A DNA stretch of 18,487 nt from assembly GCA_018830925.1 (NCBI GenBank), contig JAHJRK010000055.1, positions 1-18,487 of the forward strand, read 5' to 3'. The first letter of the stretch is position 1; each line of letters opens with the position of its first letter. The DNA is from Pseudomonadota bacterium (GTDB taxonomy: Bacteria > Desulfobacterota > Desulfobacteria > Desulfobacterales > RPRI01). A program made the position numbers and the translations under genes. Below are positions 13,664 to 18,487 of the stretch, piece after piece. The notes below the pieces were generated by a model. It did no database searches, was not told where the DNA came from, and worked only from the letters and a program-made list of their open reading frames with translations.

Positions 13664-16399
13664 ATGTCTCGATACCGCAAACCCTTATATATAATTCTGT
13701 TCATTTTATTTGTTTTTGCCGGCTATATCTCTATTTCCATATTTTACAAATACATCCTCTCTTATGTCGAATTAAAAGTTATTCCCGAAGTCGCTAAAAA
13801 TGCCGGCATTGATGACATGCGCATTAATGTGAGAAGCGCGGGTTTATTCGGAGCCGAAATTGCCTCTCTGCGGTTTGGAAAAGAACCGGGCGCCCCTTCA
13901 ATCGATTCTGTAATAATAGATTATGATCCGCTTGGGCTTTATAATAAGTTTATTAAAAAGGCAGTTATAAGCGGCGTTGAAATCGAGTGCGCATTTACTG
14001 ACGGAAAAATTAAAATACGCGGATTTGATTTGAACCGCTTTATTTCAAATCTTCAGGCAAAAAACCAGCCGGTAACAGACCGACCCAAAACACTTCCTTT
14101 CGGAAGCATTGAACTCCGCAACTCGATTTTTATATTACAATGGAAAGATAAAAAAATAAGACTTCCTGCTGAGCTTGAAATAATCCCAAGCGCTCAAAAC
14201 AGAAGCCTCGTAAACTGCAGACTGAGCTTATACCCAAGAGACCGTGAGATAACCCTTACATCAGTTATTAACCTTGACAAAGACGAATCCGTCTTGTCGA
14301 TAAGTTCAAAAGACCTTCCCTTCAACAGGTTCTCCGACTTTGTGATGCTTGTTCCGGGAATGTCCCTTTCGGGAGTGGCCGACATAAGCGCAAGGGCAGA
14401 GCTGCGGTTTTCTCCCTTTAAAATATCTTCGGCTTCATGTGTTATATCTTCAAACAATTTTGGGATATCATATAATGACATAAAACTGGAAAATCCAAAA
14501 GAGAGCAAACAACCATTTGTCCTTGATATAAGAAACAATGGCGAAAACGAATGGATATTTGCCGGATCCCCAATTTCTCTGGTTTCCCCTGTACCTGTAA
14601 CAATATCCAACCCGGAAGCCCGATTGACTACAAAAGACATCTCAATTAAATTTACAGGAAATTTTACAATTTACCCTGGACTTTTTGTTAATGAAAAAGT
14701 CTCTTATTCTGGAAATAAAAAATTTTTCCAGATACGGGGTAAATATTTTGCCGGCCTGACAGATAAAGGAGCTTGGTACTTTAAAGCAACAAACACCCCG
14801 TTACCCGAACATGCTTTTGATAAAACAGGGCTTCATTTTCGGGGTCTCGATGTTTCATCAAATGGTTTAGAGTTTGACATATCCGGAAAAGGAGAAGGCA
14901 AAACAGGCTCTTTTCAATATTCCGCATCAATTTCAGACATAAGCGCTTTTAATGATAATCTGTCTTTGAAATCACCCAAATTGATTGTTGGCGGCAAAGC
15001 AGAGCTTGGCAATTTAAAGATTACAGGCTTAATAAACATAAACACCCAAAACGCTGTTTTTAAATCAGGTTCAGCAAAAATAGTTATTCCTGCTTTTTCT
15101 GTTTCAGGAATATTTCAGCAGAACACCGGGACACCTTTGCGATTTGACGGAGCCATAAAGTTCAAAGATGTCAGCATGGAAGATTCGAAATTACAACTTA
15201 CAGCATCAGGTGTAGGAGGAACAATACCTTTTGAATGGCCTTTTAAGATTATGGAAAAAAAGGGTAGCCTTTTCGCCGATGCCGTTTATTGGAAAGGTAT
15301 TAATCTCGGGGTATTTTCAGGAAAAACCAGGCAAGATAAATCGGGGCTGTTTTTTGATGGTGAATATAAAAGCGCTGTTCTAAAAGGAATGGGGGTCGGT
15401 TTTTCAGGAAAAACAGTATTATTCGGTTCAAAAGAGCCTGAAACAGAAATAAATTTTGTAATGCAGAAATATCAGACAGGCTCCGAGATAGATCTTGGCA
15501 GGTTTTTCCCGCAGGCAAAGGGAATGGTTTTCGGCGGTATTCTAGAATTAAACGGTAAAATAAGCTTCATAGATAAAAGGCTAAACGGTTTTTTAAAGGG
15601 AAATATTAAAGAAGGATCACTGAAATATAGTGATAAAGATATTCTTATCGAAGGGATTAACGTAAACCTTTTAATGCCGGATCTTTTGGCTGTCCGGAGT
15701 GACCCAAAGCAGCATCTCACATTCAACAGGGCTTCGATAGGCGCAATACAGCTGTCTGACGGAAAAGTCGATTTTCAGATTGAATCGGCTGAATCCTTTT
15801 ATATTGAAAAAAGCAGCTTTAAGTGGTGTAATGGCTCTGTAAATACACAGTCTATAAGAGTCTCTTCAGCAAATAAGGATATAAGCCTGACTCTATTCTG
15901 CGACCGGGTAAATCTTGCAATGATTATCGAGCAGTTTGGTATTGCTTCAGCTGAAGGAAACGGAGCCGTAAACGGCAAGATACCTGTGGAATATAAAGGC
16001 GGAAAACTAAGCTTTACAGATGGTTTTCTCTATTCTACTCTGGGAGAAGGCGGGACAATTCATATAACCAGCGCCAAACTTCTTGGGGAAGGAACGGTTC
16101 CAGGCACTTCACAGTTTACACAGATTGAGCTTACAATAGAAGCGCTGAAGGATTACATTTATGACTGGGTCAGGCTTAAGCTTATAACTGAAGGAGAAAA
16201 TCTTCTTTTATACCTCCAGTTTGACGGAAGACCTGCCAACCCGCTTCCGTTTATATATAAAAAGGATTTGGGTGGGTTTGTAAGGGTTAAATCGGCCGAG
16301 GAAGGCTCGCGCTTCCAGGGTATACGGCTTGATATAAATCTTGTTATTCCTCTTGACAAAATCCTGCATTACCGGAATGCTTTAAACATATCGCGATAA
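13664..16399 (+). CDS. ydbH: YdbH-like intermembrane AsmA-family protein
   Basis: A 911-residue protein with one N-terminal membrane anchor (about residues 8-30) and a very long, beta-rich periplasmic part, the layout of AsmA-like bridges (YhdP, TamB, YdbH). In E. coli these three have overlapping roles in carrying phospholipids from the inner to the outer membrane along a hydrophobic groove. The C-terminal quarter matches the YdbH signature best: GGKLSFTDGFLYSTLGEGG, a TQIELTIEALKDYIYDWVRLK-like segment, LYLQFDGRPANPLPF and RLDINLVIPLDKILHYR. Assignment is reinforced by ynbE- and ydbL-type genes directly downstream. The start ATG 13664 has GGAG 12 nt upstream, rather far; no alternative retains the anchor better. 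E. coli YdbH is of similar size (about 880). Confidence 0.85.
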   Translation: MSRYRKPLYIILFILFVFAGYISISIFYKYILSYVELKVIPEVAKNAGIDDMRINVRSAGLFGAEIASLRFGKEPGAPSIDSVIIDYDPLGLYNKFIKKAVISGVEIECAFTDGKIKIRGFDLNRFISNLQAKNQPVTDRPKTLPFGSIELRNSIFILQWKDKKIRLPAELEIIPSAQNRSLVNCRLSLYPRDREITLTSVINLDKDESVLSISSKDLPFNRFSDFVMLVPGMSLSGVADISARAELRFSPFKISSASCVISSNNFGISYNDIKLENPKESKQPFVLDIRNNGENEWIFAGSPISLVSPVPVTISNPEARLTTKDISIKFTGNFTIYPGLFVNEKVSYSGNKKFFQIRGKYFAGLTDKGAWYFKATNTPLPEHAFDKTGLHFRGLDVSSNGLEFDISGKGEGKTGSFQYSASISDISAFNDNLSLKSPKLIVGGKAELGNLKITGLININTQNAVFKSGSAKIVIPAFSVSGIFQQNTGTPLRFDGAIKFKDVSMEDSKLQLTASGVGGTIPFEWPFKIMEKKGSLFADAVYWKGINLGVFSGKTRQDKSGLFFDGEYKSAVLKGMGVGFSGKTVLFGSKEPETEINFVMQKYQTGSEIDLGRFFPQAKGMVFGGILELNGKISFIDKRLNGFLKGNIKEGSLKYSDKDILIEGINVNLLMPDLLAVRSDPKQHLTFNRASIGAIQLSDGKVDFQIESAESFYIEKSSFKWCNGSVNTQSIRVSSANKDISLTLFCDRVNLAMIIEQFGIASAEGNGAVNGKIPVEYKGGKLSFTDGFLYSTLGEGGTIHITSAKLLGEGTVPGTSQFTQIELTIEALKDYIYDWVRLKLITEGENLLLYLQFDGRPANPLPFIYKKDLGGFVRVKSAEEGSRFQGIRLDINLVIPLDKILHYRNALNISR

Positions 16400-16416
16400 G
16401 AAAAAGGATTATTATT

Positions 16417-16602
16417 ATGATAAGAAAAATGGTGGTTTTTACTGGAGTGTTATTTTTCTTTTTTATTCAGGCCTGCAGCACCCGCCATGAAGTTGCGGTT
16501 GCACCGGTTGAAATCAAGCCCATCCATATAATAATTGATGTAAATATCAAAGTGGACAGGGCTCTTGACAATTTTTTCGGAGATATTGATAAGGCAAAGT
16601 AA
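16417..16602 (+). CDS. ynbE: YnbE-like outer-membrane lipoprotein
   Basis: A 61-residue lipoprotein: a hydrophobic signal (MIRKMVVFTGVLFFFFIQA) ends in the lipobox IQAC, so Cys20 should be acylated and the protein exported. The mature part is short and strand-forming (KPIHIIIDVNIKVDRALDNFF), matching YnbE, whose strand completes the groove of YdbH at the outer membrane. It follows the ydbH-type gene by 17 nt and has AAAGGA at a good distance from ATG 16417. Small size makes a stand-alone call weak, but order and lipobox make it solid. Confidence 0.87.
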   Translation: MIRKMVVFTGVLFFFFIQACSTRHEVAVAPVEIKPIHIIIDVNIKVDRALDNFFGDIDKAK

Positions 16603-16658
16603 TATTATGTGGATTACCTCCAAAAAGTTGGTGATTGTATCAGGATTCAAGGGGTCAG

Positions 16659-16673
16659 TCCGCCTGAGGCGGA
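16659..16673 (+). other. Short GC hairpin between ynbE and ydbL
   Basis: TCCGCC-TGA-GGCGGA is a perfect 6-bp stem with a 3-nt loop, between two similar AGGATTC segments (about 16642 and 16675). No T-run follows, so it is not an intrinsic terminator; it may adjust the relative amounts of ynbE and ydbL message, or be a fragment of a common repeat. Confidence 0.35.
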
Positions 16674-16702
16674 AAGGATTCGAGTGAAAAGGAGAAGATG
16701 TG

Positions 16703-17077
16703 ATGACAGATAAAATTGCAAAAATAGTCGTTTTGATAGTACTGGTTTTTACATGCAGTTATTCATTTGCGCAGGACGCAAAAGAATTAAAAACAAGGAT
16801 GATAGAAAGAATACCGGCTATCCAGGCTTTAAAATCAAAGGGAATTATCGGCGAAAACAATCTCGGGTACCTGCAGTTTATCTCTTCAGGCAAAGAACAG
16901 GAGGGGGTTGTTAATAGTGAAAATACGGACAGAAAAGCGGTTTATACAGCGATAGCAAATCAGCAGGGCGCAAGTGTTGATCTTGTAGGAAAACGCAGGG
17001 CAATTCAAATTGCCGAAAATGCGGGTACCGGTGAATGGCTTCAGGATAATAAAGAAAAATGGTACCAGAAAAAATAA
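16703..17077 (+). CDS. ydbL: YdbL-like periplasmic DUF1318 protein
   Basis: A 124-residue DUF1318 protein. A signal peptide spans residues 1-23 (cleavage probably after SFA, before QDAKELK), so it is periplasmic. The mature part has the family features RIPAIQALKSKGIIGENNLGYLQF, a variable middle, and the end ANQQGASVDLVGKRRAIQIAENAGTGEWLQD. In E. coli YdbL modulates the YdbH-YnbE complex, probably by limiting YnbE self-assembly. ATG 16703 is preferred over the GTG one codon upstream because GGAG (16691-16694) lies 8 nt before it. It ends 9 nt from the converging radical SAM gene. Confidence 0.9.
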   Translation: MTDKIAKIVVLIVLVFTCSYSFAQDAKELKTRMIERIPAIQALKSKGIIGENNLGYLQFISSGKEQEGVVNSENTDRKAVYTAIANQQGASVDLVGKRRAIQIAENAGTGEWLQDNKEKWYQKK

Positions 17078-17086
17078 TCTCCTTTG

Positions 17087-18106
17087 CTATATTCCGGAAA
17101 TTTCTTCCTTGAGAAGACAGCAGGCTATTTTATACTCCGGGGTTCCGTCTTTTTTATAGCTCAAATTACCGGGCTGTATAAGCCTGTTCATAACACATCC
17201 TTCGGGAATAGAAAGTCCGAACAGGTCTATTTCATTTATTTTCCCGGTTTTAACAAGCCTGTTTTCATCAAATTTCATGCCGTGAATGGGATAATCTTCG
17301 CACAAAGGGCAACGGTAGACTCTTCCGTTCGGAAAAATAAAATAATTATCCGCTACAAGGCCGGCGCATTCAAACTGCTCCTCCGGACTTAAAAAAACCT
17401 TGGGATACGTCACAGTGATGCCTCGGCGCGCAATTTTCTCCGCTGTTGCCGGTATTACATCAAGCCATTTTAAACGGGATACTTGAGGATTTTCAGAATC
17501 TTTTCCGGGAAAGCCGCCTTTTATAGTCCTGCCCCTTATGCCTATCACCTGAATAAAAAACCTGCTGACTTTAAAATCGCAGAGTAAACTCTCCATCATA
17601 TCAAGTTCATCTATATTTGCTGAGCTTACAGTATAAATAAGGCTTGTATTAAATCCTTTTGAGACCGCCTCTTTTATGCCCGAAAGGCATCTCTCATACG
17701 ATCCCTTTCCCCTCAGCATGTCATTTGTCTCTCTTGTAGCGCCATCTAAACTGAAACTGATATATTCGACATCACCGGGTTCAATTTTTGACAGGATACG
17801 GTTGAATAGATAACCGTTCGTATCAATCGTCACCGATTTATATCCGGTTTTTTTTGCGTGCTTTACCGCAAGAGAGAGGTCGGGGTGCAATGTTGTTTCG
17901 CCGCCGAGAAAAATCACGTTGGCTTCCCGGCTTTTTCCGGCAAATGCGTCAAGCCAGGCCTTAATTATTTCAATAGGAAGGGTGTTTTCTCCGTGCTGCT
18001 CTTTGTTTATATAACAGTGCCGGCAACAAAGATTGCAGTTTGTAAGAATATGGAAAAAAATATTGGTTGCGTTTTTTGAAAACGAAACCGTTTTCATATC
18101 TTTCAT
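17087..18106 (-). CDS. Radical SAM protein with Cys-rich SPASM-like tail
   Basis: A 339-residue cytoplasmic radical SAM enzyme. The [4Fe-4S]-binding CX3CX2C is at C24-C28-C31 and the SAM-binding GGETTLHPDL at 68-77, with TIDTNG (93-98) and SFSLDGATRETNDMLRG (117-133) completing the core barrel. The C-terminal part has C247, C266, C269, C304, C329 and C330 around an IFPNGRVYRCPLCE strand, the pattern of a SPASM/twitch auxiliary iron-sulfur domain. This places it near peptide- or protein-modifying and cofactor-maturing enzymes, but the substrate is not recognised and no precursor peptide gene was found nearby. Its ATG overlaps the stop of the upstream gene as ATGA, so the two are co-translated. 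Confidence 0.87.
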   Translation of the reverse strand: MKDMKTVSFSKNATNIFFHILTNCNLCCRHCYINKEQHGENTLPIEIIKAWLDAFAGKSREANVIFLGGETTLHPDLSLAVKHAKKTGYKSVTIDTNGYLFNRILSKIEPGDVEYISFSLDGATRETNDMLRGKGSYERCLSGIKEAVSKGFNTSLIYTVSSANIDELDMMESLLCDFKVSRFFIQVIGIRGRTIKGGFPGKDSENPQVSRLKWLDVIPATAEKIARRGITVTYPKVFLSPEEQFECAGLVADNYFIFPNGRVYRCPLCEDYPIHGMKFDENRLVKTGKINEIDLFGLSIPEGCVMNRLIQPGNLSYKKDGTPEYKIACCLLKEEISGI

Positions 18107-18487
18107 TGAGCGCTTTTTTTAAGCCGTTCAACTTGCTTCCTGGCTTTGACAAGCTCCTCATTTGTCAGGCGCAGGCGTATCGACATGTATTCGGCAAAAA
18201 TCCTGTATAAAAGAAGAAGAAAATCGATTTTTTCATCCCTTTCACCGGCGCCGGCAATCTTGCTCTGCGCCAGAGTGTCGACAGCAAGGCAGATGGTTTT
18301 GCCCACGGCATGAATCGACGCCGACCTGCTCAAAGTGTCAATTATCCTCATCTCGCCGAAGATTTCGCCCTTCTTACTGATTGTGGTAATTTCGCAATTA
18401 TCTTTTGAGACTCTTACCTTGCCTTCTAAAAGAAAATAGAGCCACTGATCATTTTCTCCTTCCTTTATGATTATCTCCCCGTCTTCA
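18103..18487 (-). CDS. Cyclic nucleotide-binding domain protein, C-terminal part (5' end outside window)
   Basis: The frame is open to the window edge and encodes the last 127 residues of the protein. Residues 1-70 of the fragment are a CRP/cNMP-binding jelly roll: EDGEIIIKEGENDQWLYFLLEGKVRVS, then KKGEIFGEMRIIDTLSRSASI, corresponding to the phosphate-binding cassette (G-E-M...R-S-A-S). After LAVD comes an amphipathic helical tail (about 55 residues, ending VKARKQVERLKKSAQ) that looks like a short coiled coil; no helix-turn-helix follows. It is therefore more likely a ligand-sensing or regulatory subunit than a transcription factor. It overlaps the radical SAM gene by 4 nt. Confidence 0.85.
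   Translation of the reverse strand, partial: EDGEIIIKEGENDQWLYFLLEGKVRVSKDNCEITTISKKGEIFGEMRIIDTLSRSASIHAVGKTICLAVDTLAQSKIAGAGERDEKIDFLLLLYRIFAEYMSIRLRLTNEELVKARKQVERLKKSAQ

Noticed and set aside
1..18487. CRISPR array, tRNA, rRNA or intact insertion sequence
   Set aside because: No regularly spaced repeats, cloverleaf-type sequences, rRNA segments or transposase-like proteins were found on either strand.

Overview
The window (about 18.5 kb, moderate GC, AT-leaning wobble positions) looks like a chromosomal segment of a Gram-negative bacterium, most likely a sulfate-reducer-type member of the Desulfobacterota (Desulfobacterales-like). The main reason is the gene order infB - DUF503/ylxP - rbfA - nrnA - truB - rpsO - pnp - M16 peptidase - dut - metallo-beta-lactamase-fold protein. 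The Gram-negative cell plan is shown by a lipoprotein, an AsmA-like intermembrane protein and a signal peptide. The taxon is inferred, not proven. No rRNA, tRNA, CRISPR array, integrase or intact insertion sequence was seen.

Region 1 (1-8964, + strand) is a long translation/RNA-metabolism operon. It holds the 3' end of infB, then ylxP, rbfA (30S maturation), nrnA (nanoRNase/pAp phosphatase), truB (tRNA Psi55), rpsO (S15), pnp (PNPase), an M16 zinc peptidase, dut (dUTPase) and a YycJ/WalJ-like metallo-hydrolase. Many junctions overlap by 1-32 nt, so translation is probably coupled. Three wider gaps interrupt it. The infB-ylxP gap holds a stem-loop at the infB stop and a MITE-like element with inverted ends and a possible 6-bp target duplication. 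The truB-rpsO gap holds a candidate promoter and a solo copy of the same repeat end. The rpsO-pnp gap is a long pnp leader.

Region 2 (8973-13434, - strand) carries a ferritin-like di-iron protein whose second half looks like a degenerate second bundle, a 750-residue HEAT-repeat protein with a near-consensus sigma70 promoter, and a DUF374 lipid acyltransferase. The 445-bp gap between the last two contains repeat-like inverted structures.

Region 3 (13664-17077, + strand) is a complete ydbH-ynbE-ydbL module: an AsmA-like intermembrane bridge, its small outer-membrane lipoprotein partner and a periplasmic DUF1318 protein. In E. coli these act in phospholipid transport to the outer membrane. The divergent DUF374 acyltransferase makes this an envelope-lipid neighbourhood.

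Region 4 (17087-18487, - strand) is a two-gene unit: a cyclic-nucleotide-binding-domain protein without a DNA-binding domain (5' end beyond the window) and a radical SAM protein with a Cys-rich SPASM-like tail, joined by a 4-nt ATGA overlap. The substrate is unknown. This pair is the best candidate here for an uncharacterised system.
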